From assembly GCF_003402535.2 (NCBI RefSeq), contig NZ_AP025171.1:1-64000 (forward strand): DNA of 64,000 nucleotides, written 5' to 3'. Numbering within the stretch: the stretch's first letter is position 1; the number at the start of each line of letters is the position of its first letter. Origin of the DNA: Cupriavidus sp. P-10. GTDB taxonomy: Bacteria > Pseudomonadota > Gammaproteobacteria > Burkholderiales > Burkholderiaceae. The notes under the pieces were generated by a model. It saw only the letters and a list, made by a program, of their open reading frames with translations, had not been told where the DNA came from and made no database searches. Below, piece after piece: positions 24,235-32,886 of this stretch. The position numbers and the translations under genes are program-made.

Positions 24235-25548
24235 CTAGTCGGCCGGGAGCTTCGCTTCCTGGAACGCCGCCGGGGGGTGCGTCAACGCGCCGGGGTTGCC
24301 TTCGGCACGGGCCTGCGGCACGCCATGCGGCTCGATGTGGCGGCTGCCGCCCTCCCCGGCATGGCGGCGACTGACATGCTGCGCAATGCGCGGCGCGGCA
24401 AACTTGGCGCCGTAGACAAAGCGCAGCACCGGGCCGAAGCTCATCGCCGTCGCGGGTCCGGTGACGTAGAGGCCCGGCACGCGGGATTCAAAGTTGCGCG
24501 ACACGTCGGGCCAGCCATCGACGAGCGAAAGTCCGGCGACGATATCCGGTGACAGGAAGGGATGTTTTGCCAGATCGACCCGGAAGCCGGTGGCGACGAC
24601 GACGTGGTCGCCGGTGACGGTTGACGGGCCGCTCTCGCTGCTCACCTCCAGCACGACCTCGCCGTTGCGCACCGCGCCACGCCGGACAGTGGTCTGCATC
24701 CGGATGTCGACCTTGCCCACCACGCGGTCACGCAGCCACCACGCGCCCGAGGGTCCGAACGAAGTCTCGGCGATACGCCTGCGCAGCCGCTGTCCGAGCG
24801 GGCGGAACAGAGACGGGAATTCCGAAAGGACGTACGGATACCAGCCCTGGGCCAGTCCGCCCTCGGGATTGAGCACCCGCGAGACCAGGCTGCGGTCGAC
24901 TTCCGGATCCTTGTTCCAGGTAATGATGCTGTCGCGGACCAGCACGCGGACATGCGCGCCCAGCTCGTTGAACAGCGCTGCGAGGCCGAGGGCCGACTGC
25001 CCGCCGCCGACGATCACGATGCGCTTGCCTCGCGCCCACATCAGGTTGCCGATCTCGCCGGAGTGCAGGACCTGCGGCCTGGGCAGCCCTTGCAGGGCAG
25101 GCGGCATGTGCTCGAACCCCTTGAGCCCGAGGGCAATGACCGCGCGCCGCGCCAGCAGCGCGCCCCCGTCGCTCAGGGACACGCGGAAGCCGCCGTCCTG
25201 GCGGCGCAGCTCCGTGACTTCCACCGGGCGCACGTGGCTGACCAGCTGCGACTGGAACCAGAGTCCGTACTCGACAAACCTTTCCAGCGGCAAGCGCATG
25301 CCGATCGGGGCATACGGCAGGTGCATGCGGCGGCTGTAATCCTCCAGCCTGTAGCCAGCAAGGGGCGCATACAGGTCCGAGGCGAAGGCCTCGGAGCGCA
25401 TCAGCATCCCGGGCGGCATGAAATTGCGCCAGGCCAGCATCGGCTCGCCGAGCACCTGGTGAGGTACCCCAAGATGGCTCAGGTGGGCCGAGATCGACAG
25501 CCCATATGGGCCCGCCCCGATGATCGCGGTATCTGTGGTCGAGATCAT
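24235..25548 (-). CDS. FAD/NADPH-dependent oxidoreductase (flavin monooxygenase-like)
   Basis: The 437-residue protein has two Rossmann dinucleotide sites, IIGAGPYGLS near residue 10 for FAD and IVIVGGGQSALGLA near 165 for NADPH. A conserved ATGFRVDL segment near 315 is typical of flavin N-monooxygenases of the ornithine/lysine hydroxylase and FMO superfamily. The start ATG at 25548 overlaps the stop of the ATP-grasp gene (ATGA); the longer frame lies within that gene. Coupling to an ATP-grasp ligase inside an EPS locus suggests it oxidises a small amine or amino acid used to decorate the polymer. That role is inference. Confidence 0.8.
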   Translation of the reverse strand: MISTTDTAIIGAGPYGLSISAHLSHLGVPHQVLGEPMLAWRNFMPPGMLMRSEAFASDLYAPLAGYRLEDYSRRMHLPYAPIGMRLPLERFVEYGLWFQSQLVSHVRPVEVTELRRQDGGFRVSLSDGGALLARRAVIALGLKGFEHMPPALQGLPRPQVLHSGEIGNLMWARGKRIVIVGGGQSALGLAALFNELGAHVRVLVRDSIITWNKDPEVDRSLVSRVLNPEGGLAQGWYPYVLSEFPSLFRPLGQRLRRRIAETSFGPSGAWWLRDRVVGKVDIRMQTTVRRGAVRNGEVVLEVSSESGPSTVTGDHVVVATGFRVDLAKHPFLSPDIVAGLSLVDGWPDVSRNFESRVPGLYVTGPATAMSFGPVLRFVYGAKFAAPRIAQHVSRRHAGEGGSRHIEPHGVPQARAEGNPGALTHPPAAFQEAKLPAD

Positions 25549-26753
25549 TGCTGTTCCTGTTGGACCTGCTCGCGACGATTGGAAGGAAACCAGCCGCTCC
25601 ACCATTGACGCAGGCGGGTGAGCGGAGGGCTCAGGCAGTATTGATGGAGGGCCGGCAGCGGGTCATCCCAGCGGAAGTAGCCGTCGAAGGTTCGCGCGCC
25701 GGGCGGCATCAGCCCGCCCGGTGCTCCGCGGATGAAGGTTGCGCGCCAGACCGAGCCCGTCTGGGCGGTGGCCGCAGGCAAGTCGGGCAGGTCCAGTTCA
25801 TGGCGATACGCCGCCAGCGGGATGTTGACCCCGCACAGTGTGGCGATTTCCTCCTGCCAGTCGATCCGCCCCACGGTTGGCTCGATCATCACGAAGCGCT
25901 GGTGTTTGTCGTCCCACTTGTACTCCATGCTGCCCATGCCGTCGAAGCCGGCACACCTGGCAAAGTCGAGCGTGATCCGTTCGAGTTCGGCGTGCGCCTC
26001 CGGCGCGGCGACGCAAACGGCGGTGCTGCCGATATCGGGCGGCCAGCACGCCAGTTTCCTGCCGGTAAACACGGCCGCCGCCTTGTCATCCTTGCCGCGG
26101 TAGAAGAGGGTGAAATAGATATTGCTCTGCGGGCCTTCGATCCACTCCTGCGCCACGATGCCCCCGGGAGTGCGCAGCATGGCGCGGGCGTGCTCCTGCC
26201 CCTCGGCCAGCGATTCCACGCGGATGGCGCGTTCCTTGTCTCCGCTCAGGGCCTGGCGCTTGTCGTCGGGCTTGATCACGCAGGGAAAGCGCAGGGAAGC
26301 CAGCTGGGGCACGTCGAACTGGCCGTTCAGGATGACCGTGCGGGGCACCGGGAAGTCATGGTCCTGCGCAAAGCGGTGGAACGCCGCCTTGCTGCTGAGC
26401 ATGCGCACGCCCTGCGCGGACGGCATGCGCAGCCGGTACCACAGCGACAATTCCTCCCGCGCTTCGGAGACACTGTGGACGGCATCCTCGTCAGTCAGGA
26501 ACAACACGGGACGGTGCCCCAGCCGGCGCGCGAGCGCAATCATGTCGTCGATGAAATCGCGCCCAACGAAGCTGCGAACGCCATGCCGGCGGACATGGCG
26601 GGACCACAGCGCCGGCGCGGCGTGCTTCGTTTCCGCCACGATGACGGGGATCCCCTGGCTCGACAATGACCGCACTAGTCCAAGCCCGCCGAGTTCGCCG
26701 CCGACGACTACCGCCGCGGGCATCTCTGCCGCATCGAGCCTGCTTTTCATCAT
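25545..26753 (-). CDS. ATP-grasp carboxylate-amine ligase-like protein
   Basis: The 402-residue protein begins with a Rossmann-like pre-ATP-grasp domain (AAVVVGGELGGLGLVRSLS). The ATP-grasp fold follows: FPCVIKPDDK near 155, GIVAQEWIEGP near 195, a metal-binding segment GSMEYKWDD, and MIEPTVGRIDWQEE near 290. Such enzymes form amide bonds by acyl-phosphate chemistry. The start is ATG 26753 behind CTGGAG, with an adjacent ATG at 26750; the upstream open frame lacks coding character. It is translationally coupled to the FAD enzyme. It may attach an amino acid to a uronic acid of the EPS. Confidence 0.8.
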   Translation of the reverse strand: MMKSRLDAAEMPAAVVVGGELGGLGLVRSLSSQGIPVIVAETKHAAPALWSRHVRRHGVRSFVGRDFIDDMIALARRLGHRPVLFLTDEDAVHSVSEAREELSLWYRLRMPSAQGVRMLSSKAAFHRFAQDHDFPVPRTVILNGQFDVPQLASLRFPCVIKPDDKRQALSGDKERAIRVESLAEGQEHARAMLRTPGGIVAQEWIEGPQSNIYFTLFYRGKDDKAAAVFTGRKLACWPPDIGSTAVCVAAPEAHAELERITLDFARCAGFDGMGSMEYKWDDKHQRFVMIEPTVGRIDWQEEIATLCGVNIPLAAYRHELDLPDLPAATAQTGSVWRATFIRGAPGGLMPPGARTFDGYFRWDDPLPALHQYCLSPPLTRLRQWWSGWFPSNRREQVQQEQQ

Positions 26754-27078
26754 GATCTCCAGGAGGGATAAGCGCTGTACCGGACAGCGGGTGCGGAGAG
26801 GATTCAGGTTGGGTCCGCGCGCCCGTCGGGCGACGCACGCTAGGCGTCGTGCACCGGGTCGACATCGCAAATCTAGATCGACGCAAACGGGGTATCCGTA
26901 CGGGGCCACACATACGTCGACTTTGAAACAGCGGGGCGCCACGACTGGCCTCCGGGTGGCCTCCTACCTACCTACCGAAGCATGAAGGCGGCTACGCCCT
27001 AAGGCTACTGTCCGCGCCGTGGATGGTGGTGCTAAATACAGGTCAGGTGGCGTTGCGCCCAATCGCCAAGGGGGAGAG
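26754..27078. other. Divergent promoter region (ATP-grasp / beta-propeller genes)
   Basis: This 325-base gap lies between divergently transcribed genes and has no supported ORF. No clear operator was seen apart from a short CCTACCTACCTACCG run near 26966. Confidence 0.4.
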
Positions 27079-28635
27079 ATGTCCTGTCGGTTTCCGGAGG
27101 CCGCCGCGCCGCAGGGCCCGGTCGTCGTGATCGTGGTGACTGCGCACGCGCCCGCAAGCTGGGAGGCATCTGTCATACAGCGCCTGCGGGATTCGGGCGC
27201 CAGCCGCATCGTCGTGCGCGCGTTGGATGCCATGCGCATGCCCGGCATGCCCGGCAAGCCCGGCGATGGCACGCATGCGCAGCAGATGGGCGGGCCGGTG
27301 ACGGCGGTCGTCGACCTTACCGGCGAACTCGATCCGGGCTGGCACGGCCACGCCGTGGAGGGCGTGTGGCGCCTTTGCGACCGGCGCGGGCTCCCCCTGG
27401 GACATCCGCACCACGGCCTGGAGACGCACGCCAACGGCGCCGGCATCGTGCTGGAGCTCGTGGCCTGGAAGGACTCCGGCGTGTTCCTGGTCGACACGGC
27501 CCGTGGCTACGCCGAACCCTGCGAGACGGTTCCGCGCGAACGCCTTGCCATCATGGGCGCGTCGTTGCTCGACGGCGCGCTGCGCGAGATCCGAGCCCTG
27601 GGCAGCCTCGCAGGGCGCGCGGCGTGGCAGGGTCGCCGCGTGGACCCCACCGCATGGCAGCGCCTGATCTGGCGCACGCGTGCGCTCGCGGCGCACGCCG
27701 CGATCCAGTTCAAGGGGTTCGTGCTGGTCGAGCACTGGATGGTCGGGCTGGTCGACATGACGTTTGCCGAGGCCGTGCGCGCGCAGCGGCTGCCGGTGCG
27801 CTGGCTCGGCACCCGCATGTTTTCGCATTGCTGGGCCGATCCCTTTGGCGTGCCAGGCAGGCGGGACGAAATCTATTGCGAAGAAGTCGACCTGCGGCAG
27901 GGCCTCGGCCGCATCATCAGGCTGAAACTGGACGCGCATGACGTGCCGTCCGGCGCCGGGCAGGTCGACCTGGGGCTGCCGGGGCATCTGTCGTTTCCGT
28001 ACCTGTTCCGCCACGACAGCGCGCTGTATTGCGTGGCCGAGTCATCGCAAAGCCGGCGCTGCGTGCTGAACCGCCAGGACGAGGCAGGCGGCTGGCAGCA
28101 GGTCGCCGTGCTGCTGGAAGACGTCGAGGCGGTCGACCCGACCATCTTCGAGCATGACGGCCGCTTCTGGCTGCTCTACACCGATGTCGCCATGGGGCAG
28201 TTCGACAACGTCTGCCTGTGCTATGCCGACAGCCTGCTCGGGCCATGGCAGCCGCACGCGCAGAACCCGGTCAGGTTCGACAACGGTTCGGCGCGCGCGG
28301 CCGGCTCGGTCGTGCGCGATGGCGGCCAGCTGTTGCGCGTGGCGCAGGTGTGCGAGAGCGGCTACGGGCAGGCCATCGCGGTCAACCGCATCGTGCATTG
28401 CACGCCGGAGTTCTATCGGGAAGAGACCGTGGGATGCGTCAGCCCCAAGGGCGATCGCCTCAACCCGGATGGCCTGCATACCATGTCAGACTGGGGCGAC
28501 CGCGTCGTGGTCGATGGCAAGCGCTACCTGTTCCACGCAGGCTCGCTCTGGCACCGGATCGTGACCCGTGCCAGCCGTGCCTTGCGCCTGCCGGCGCCTA
28601 CTCGAAGCCCATCTCGCGAAGCATCACGGCGTTGA
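27079..28635 (+). CDS. Beta-propeller transferase-like protein (GINT1 N-terminal domain type)
   Basis: The C-terminal 300 residues carry the repeats of the five-bladed, GH43-like propeller seen in the glucosamine inositolphosphorylceramide transferase 1 N-terminal family (HLSFPYLFRHDSALYCVAE; DPTIFEHDGRFWLLYTD; LHTMSDWG). The first 230 residues form a variable alpha/beta region. In bacteria this domain appears in polysaccharide loci, often with a formyltransferase domain, which I cannot see here. The 518-residue protein starts at ATG 27079 behind GGGGGAG. It is the only plus-strand gene among minus-strand neighbours and overlaps the convergent GT4 gene by 38 bases. The function is a prediction of sugar transfer or modification. 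Confidence 0.7.
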   Translation: MSCRFPEAAAPQGPVVVIVVTAHAPASWEASVIQRLRDSGASRIVVRALDAMRMPGMPGKPGDGTHAQQMGGPVTAVVDLTGELDPGWHGHAVEGVWRLCDRRGLPLGHPHHGLETHANGAGIVLELVAWKDSGVFLVDTARGYAEPCETVPRERLAIMGASLLDGALREIRALGSLAGRAAWQGRRVDPTAWQRLIWRTRALAAHAAIQFKGFVLVEHWMVGLVDMTFAEAVRAQRLPVRWLGTRMFSHCWADPFGVPGRRDEIYCEEVDLRQGLGRIIRLKLDAHDVPSGAGQVDLGLPGHLSFPYLFRHDSALYCVAESSQSRRCVLNRQDEAGGWQQVAVLLEDVEAVDPTIFEHDGRFWLLYTDVAMGQFDNVCLCYADSLLGPWQPHAQNPVRFDNGSARAAGSVVRDGGQLLRVAQVCESGYGQAIAVNRIVHCTPEFYREETVGCVSPKGDRLNPDGLHTMSDWGDRVVVDGKRYLFHAGSLWHRIVTRASRALRLPAPTRSPSREASRR

Positions 28636-29716
28636 CCTTGTGCACGTCGTACTTGGTCTCGGCGATCTGGCGGGACCGTTGGCCCATGCGCACGACGCGC
28701 TCCCAGTCCTCGATCAGCTGCATCATGGCCTGCTCCAGCGCGCCGACGGACTTGACCGGGACCAGCACGCCGTTGTCGCCGTCGACCACGGTTTCGCGGC
28801 AGCCTGGGGCGTCCGTGGTGATGACCGGGCGGCCCATTGCCATCGCTTCGAGCACGGAGCGCGGCGTGCCTTCGCCGTACGAGGGCAGCACATAGACGTT
28901 GCAGCCGGCAATGGCGGGCCGGACATCCGACAGGCGCCCGAGATAGTCGACGGTGCCGTCCGCGATCCACGCGTCCAGCTCGTGCTGGGCGATGGCATCG
29001 GGACTGGCATCGATAAAGCCCGCCAGGCTGAAGCGTGCGCCGGCGCGGCGGGCCCGAACCCGCCGCGCGGCCTCGGCATATTCGCGCACGCCCTTGTCGC
29101 CAAGCAGCCGCGCGATCAGCAGGAAGCGCGGGCCGTCGTCGGGCAGGGGGGCCACCTGGAAGCTGCCGACGTCCACGCCGGAGCCATTGACGATGCACGA
29201 ACGCCCGCCAGCCGGCAGGATGTCCAGCCGGCGGAACAGCGCCTCGTCGTCGGGGTTCTGGAAAAAGGTCGTATGCGCGCGGCCGAGGGCCAGCGCATAG
29301 AGCCGCTGCACCACCGCCCGCAGCCTGCTTCTGCCGCTGTCCTCGCGGAACGCGTAGCCAAGCCCGGTAATCAGCGCAAAGCGGCGCGGCACACGCGCCA
29401 GCCAGGCGGCCAGCAAGCCATAGATCACCGGCTTGATGGTGTAGCACATCACGCTGTCGGGCCGGACCCGCCGCATCAGGCGATGCAGCCCGAGCAGCGA
29501 GCGCGCATCGGCCAGCGGGTTCATGCCGGTACGTTCGAGGGCGACGTCATGCACGATCACGCCGCGCGACTCCAGCGCGGTGCGCACCGGCGCTCCCGCG
29601 GGCAGGCCCGGCGCCGCCACATGCATTTCCACGCCCTTTTCCTGCAAGGCAGCGATGAGCGGACCGCGAAAATTGAGCAGTGACTCGCCGAAGCTGGCGA
29701 TCATCAGGAAGCGCAT
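28598..29716 (-). CDS. Glycosyltransferase family 4
   Basis: The 372-residue GT-B enzyme has an N-terminal acceptor domain beginning MRFLMIASFGESLLNFRGPL. Its C-terminal donor-binding block reads FLLIARLLGDKGVREYAEAA, then YVLPSYGEGTPRSVLEAMAMGRPVI with the EGxPRxxLE motif typical of GT4. It would add a sugar to the lipid-linked EPS unit. It follows the amidotransferase gene by 12 bases and is probably the last gene of the dehydrogenase-epimerase-amidotransferase operon, so it may transfer that pathway's product. The start has a GGGAGA ribosome site. Confidence 0.92.
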   Translation of the reverse strand: MRFLMIASFGESLLNFRGPLIAALQEKGVEMHVAAPGLPAGAPVRTALESRGVIVHDVALERTGMNPLADARSLLGLHRLMRRVRPDSVMCYTIKPVIYGLLAAWLARVPRRFALITGLGYAFREDSGRSRLRAVVQRLYALALGRAHTTFFQNPDDEALFRRLDILPAGGRSCIVNGSGVDVGSFQVAPLPDDGPRFLLIARLLGDKGVREYAEAARRVRARRAGARFSLAGFIDASPDAIAQHELDAWIADGTVDYLGRLSDVRPAIAGCNVYVLPSYGEGTPRSVLEAMAMGRPVITTDAPGCRETVVDGDNGVLVPVKSVGALEQAMMQLIEDWERVVRMGQRSRQIAETKYDVHKVNAVMLREMGFE

Positions 29717-29728
29717 GCCGGTCTCCCG

Positions 29729-31735
29729 CTAAGCAATGGCCTCGCAGGCCTGGTCTTCAATGATTGGCTGCTGTGCGCGCTCGTGCGCCAGCCAGGCCTG
29801 GAACATCAGCACGCACCACAGCGGATGCTGCCAGTTGCGCCGCCCGGACAGATGCTCGGCCCAGCGGCTGCGGATCGGTTCCGGATTCAGGAAGCCCTGC
29901 TGGCGCAGGCGCCGCTCGTCGAGCAGGTCCTCGGCCCAGGGGCGCAACGGTCCGCGCAGCCATGCGTCGATCGGGATGCCGAAACCCATCTTCGGCCGCT
30001 CGATCAGCGTCCTGGGTACATAGCGGTCGAGTACCTGGCGCAGCACCCATTTGGTCGTGTAGCCGCCGGCTTCCTTGCGCACCTTGCAGGCCAGCGGCAG
30101 GCGCCAGGCGAACTCGACCACACGGTGATCCAGGAATGGTATGCGTGTCTCCAGGCTGTGCCGCATGGCCGCGCGGTCGACCTTGGTCAGGATGTCGTTG
30201 GGCAGGTAGCCCAGCATGTCCAGCGCCATCATGCGCTCCACATCGGTCAGGGCGCCGAGGGGCTGCAGGGCGCCCAGCACCGTGTCCGGCTCGGTGCCGC
30301 CGATGACAAGCGTCTCCGGGTGGTGCCAGTGGGACACCATGCCACGATACAGCTCGGCCGACGAGCGCGCGGCCATGACGCCGGCTCCCTTGTGGACCTT
30401 CTCGCCGAGATTGTTCCAGCGTGAGGCGACGGGGAGCGTGGCGGCGAGCTGGTCGATGCGCTGCGGCGAGAAGCGCGTCAGTCCCCATGCCGCGGCGGCG
30501 CGCATCGGGGAGGGGATGCGCGACAGCCGTTGCCACAGCTCGGCAGTGATCTGGTAGCGGTTGTAGCCGCCGAACAGCTCGTCGCCGGCGTCGCCGGACA
30601 GCGACACCGTGACATGGCGCCGCGCCAGCTGGCTGACCAGCAGCGTCGGGATCTGCGAGGAGTCGGCGAACGGCTCGTCGTAGCTGCCGGGCAATTCCGG
30701 GATCACCGCCATCGCATGTTCCGGCGTGACGTATAGCTCCGTGTGGCTGGTTCCGAGATGCTGCGCGACCGCCTTGGCGTACGCGGCCTCGCTGTAGTCC
30801 GAATTGTGGAAGCCGATGGAGAAGGTGCGGACCGGCTGCGACGATTGCGCCTGCATCAGCGCCACCACCGTCGACGAATCGACGCCACCTGACAGGAAGG
30901 CACCGAGCGGCACGTCTGCCATCATCTGGCGGCCCACCGCCTCGCGCAGCAGCGTCTCCAGGCTGTCCACGGCCTCCTCGGGGGTGCCGGTGAACGGATC
31001 CCGCACGCCATCAAGCGCCGCCGCGGCGCCCGACCAGTAGGGGCGCAGCACGGGCTCAGGGGCCCGCAGCGAGACCGTCAGCAGATGCGCCGGCGGCAGC
31101 TTGGCGACGTTCTGGTAGATCGAATGGCTGCCGGCCACATTGTTGTGGCGCATGAACAGGCACAGCGCGTCGCGGTTGATGCCGCCCTCGAATGCCGGAT
31201 GGCGCCGCAGCGCCTTCAGTTCCGAGCCGAACAGGAAGGTACGGGCCTGGCCTGTCCCCTGCCAGCCGTAGTAGAGCGGCTTCTCGCCGAGGCGGTCGCG
31301 CGCCAGTGTCAGGGTGCCCGTCTGCCGGTCCCACAACGCGAACGCGAACATGCCCTGCGCACGCCTGACGGTGGCATCGGCGCCCCACGCGTCGATGCCG
31401 GCAAGCAGCGTTTCGGTGTCGGAGTGGCCCCGCCACCGCGGCGCGGCCCCCGTACGCTCCAGTTCGGCGCGGATATCCAGGTGGTTGTAGATCTCGCCGT
31501 TGTACGCGATCACATAGCGGCCGCTGGCTGCCGTCATCGGCTGCTGCCCGGCCGCGGAAAGATCGACGATGGCCAGGCGCCGGTGCGCCAGGCCGAACGG
31601 CTTGTCCGGATCGCACCAGGTGTCGCCGTGGTCCGGTCCGCGATGGCGGATCTGCCTGGCCATCGCGGCCAGCAGGGCCGCCCGGTCGGCCAGGGGAGTG
31701 GGTAAGCCGCCGAGAAATCCTGCGAGTCCGCACAT
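29729..31735 (-). CDS. Asparagine-synthase-type glutamine amidotransferase (WbpS-like)
   Basis: The 668-residue protein starts MCGLAGF with the Cys2 nucleophile of a class II glutaminase domain. It continues into an AsnB synthetase domain with the PP-loop LSGGVDSSTV (near 263-272). True asparagine synthesis is unlikely in this setting. In polysaccharide loci such enzymes amidate a hexuronic acid, as WbpS does in Pseudomonas O-antigen. Directly upstream are the dehydrogenase and 4-epimerase that would make UDP-GalNAcA, so the predicted product is a GalNAcA amide at the nucleotide-sugar or polymer level. Confidence 0.88.
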   Translation of the reverse strand: MCGLAGFLGGLPTPLADRAALLAAMARQIRHRGPDHGDTWCDPDKPFGLAHRRLAIVDLSAAGQQPMTAASGRYVIAYNGEIYNHLDIRAELERTGAAPRWRGHSDTETLLAGIDAWGADATVRRAQGMFAFALWDRQTGTLTLARDRLGEKPLYYGWQGTGQARTFLFGSELKALRRHPAFEGGINRDALCLFMRHNNVAGSHSIYQNVAKLPPAHLLTVSLRAPEPVLRPYWSGAAAALDGVRDPFTGTPEEAVDSLETLLREAVGRQMMADVPLGAFLSGGVDSSTVVALMQAQSSQPVRTFSIGFHNSDYSEAAYAKAVAQHLGTSHTELYVTPEHAMAVIPELPGSYDEPFADSSQIPTLLVSQLARRHVTVSLSGDAGDELFGGYNRYQITAELWQRLSRIPSPMRAAAAWGLTRFSPQRIDQLAATLPVASRWNNLGEKVHKGAGVMAARSSAELYRGMVSHWHHPETLVIGGTEPDTVLGALQPLGALTDVERMMALDMLGYLPNDILTKVDRAAMRHSLETRIPFLDHRVVEFAWRLPLACKVRKEAGGYTTKWVLRQVLDRYVPRTLIERPKMGFGIPIDAWLRGPLRPWAEDLLDERRLRQQGFLNPEPIRSRWAEHLSGRRNWQHPLWCVLMFQAWLAHERAQQPIIEDQACEAIA

Positions 31736-31754
31736 TGTCGTATTCCGGTTGTGC

Positions 31755-32855
31755 TCAGGCCTTCAGTGCCTGCTGCATCTGCACGTACCAACGCATCGCT
31801 TCGGCCAGCCCGTCGCGGATGCGGTGCGTGGGCTCGTATCCCAGCAGGCTCTGCGCCTTGCTGATGTCGGCCTGGCTGTGGCGCACGTCGCCCGCCCGGA
31901 AGCCGCGATAGACCGGCTCGGTACTGGCGGCAACGCCATAGGGCAGCAGCCCGTCGCGCAGCAGCTCGAACAGCGTAGTGAGCGTGGTGCGATCGCCGAC
32001 CGCGACGTTGTAGACCTGGCTGGCCGCCTCGCGGTGTTCGCTGGTTGCGGCCAAAAGGTTGACCTGCACGGCGTTCGCGACGTAGCAGAAGTCGCGGCTG
32101 GTCTCGCCGTCACCGTTGATGCAGACGGCCTCGCGCCGCAGCAGGGCCGCAATCCACTTCGGAATCACGGCCGCGTAGGCACCGTTCGGATCCTGGCGCG
32201 GGCCGAACACGTTGAAATAGCGCAGGCCGACGGCATGCACGCCGTAGCAGCGGTGGAAGACGTCGGCATACAGCTCGTTGGCGTACTTGGTGACCGCGTA
32301 GGGGCTCAACGGCTTGCCGATCAGGTCTTCCACCTTGGGCAGGCCCGGATGGTCGCCGTAGGTGCTGCTGCTGGCCGCGTAGACGAAGGTCTTGACCTGC
32401 GCGTCGCGGGCGGCGACCAGCATGTTCAGGAAGCCGGTGATATTCACGCTGTGGGTCGAGACCGGATCCTCCAGGCTGCGGGGCACGGAGCCGAGCGCCG
32501 CCTGGTGCAGCACGAAATCCACGGGATGCAGGCCGGCGGGCGTGCCCGCGCGCGCCGGCGCACTGAACAGCATGGCGTTGCGGCAGTGGTCGGGGTTGCG
32601 GATGTCGCCCTCGATGAACTGGAAATTGGCCCACTGCCTGGGCGGCACCAGCGACTCGACCTCGCACAGGTTGCGGCGGTGCCCGGTGGAAAAATTGTCC
32701 AGGCCGACCACGCGCTGGTCAAGCCGCAACAGGGCTTCCAGCAGGTTGCTGCCGATGAATCCGGCGACGCCGGTAATGAGCCACGTGCGCGGCGTGGCGG
32801 CCAGGCGGGCCTTGAGGTGCGCGTAGGCGGTCTCGTGCATGTTCTGTGCTTCCAT
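31755..32855 (-). CDS. wbpP: UDP-GlcNAc(A) 4-epimerase (WbpP/TviC-like)
   Basis: The 366-residue extended short-chain dehydrogenase has the NAD site [13 protein letters not shown] (near 29), the catalytic serine region [12 protein letters not shown], and the YxxxK pair in [12 protein letters not shown]. The N terminus (about 20 residues before the Rossmann fold) and the overall sequence resemble WbpP/TviC, which interconvert UDP-GlcNAc(A) and UDP-GalNAc(A). It is 31 bases after the dehydrogenase gene and 19 bases before the amidotransferase. An in-frame ATG at 32840 with a GGAAG site is an alternative start. Confidence 0.9.
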   Translation of the reverse strand: MEAQNMHETAYAHLKARLAATPRTWLITGVAGFIGSNLLEALLRLDQRVVGLDNFSTGHRRNLCEVESLVPPRQWANFQFIEGDIRNPDHCRNAMLFSAPARAGTPAGLHPVDFVLHQAALGSVPRSLEDPVSTHSVNITGFLNMLVAARDAQVKTFVYAASSSTYGDHPGLPKVEDLIGKPLSPYAVTKYANELYADVFHRCYGVHAVGLRYFNVFGPRQDPNGAYAAVIPKWIAALLRREAVCINGDGETSRDFCYVANAVQVNLLAATSEHREAASQVYNVAVGDRTTLTTLFELLRDGLLPYGVAASTEPVYRGFRAGDVRHSQADISKAQSLLGYEPTHRIRDGLAEAMRWYVQMQQALKA

Positions 32856-32886
32856 GGCGCGGGTTCCGGTGGGCTTGCGTGCGTGA

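Noticed and set aside
26881-26902. GCAAACGGGGTATCC as a fifth copy of the GCAGAAACGGGTAC element
   Set aside because: It needs an insertion and several changes and has no complementary arms.
29729-31735. Housekeeping asparagine synthetase
   Set aside because: It sits between a 4-epimerase and a glycosyltransferase in a tight EPS operon and resembles polysaccharide amidotransferases; free asparagine synthesis is the less likely role.
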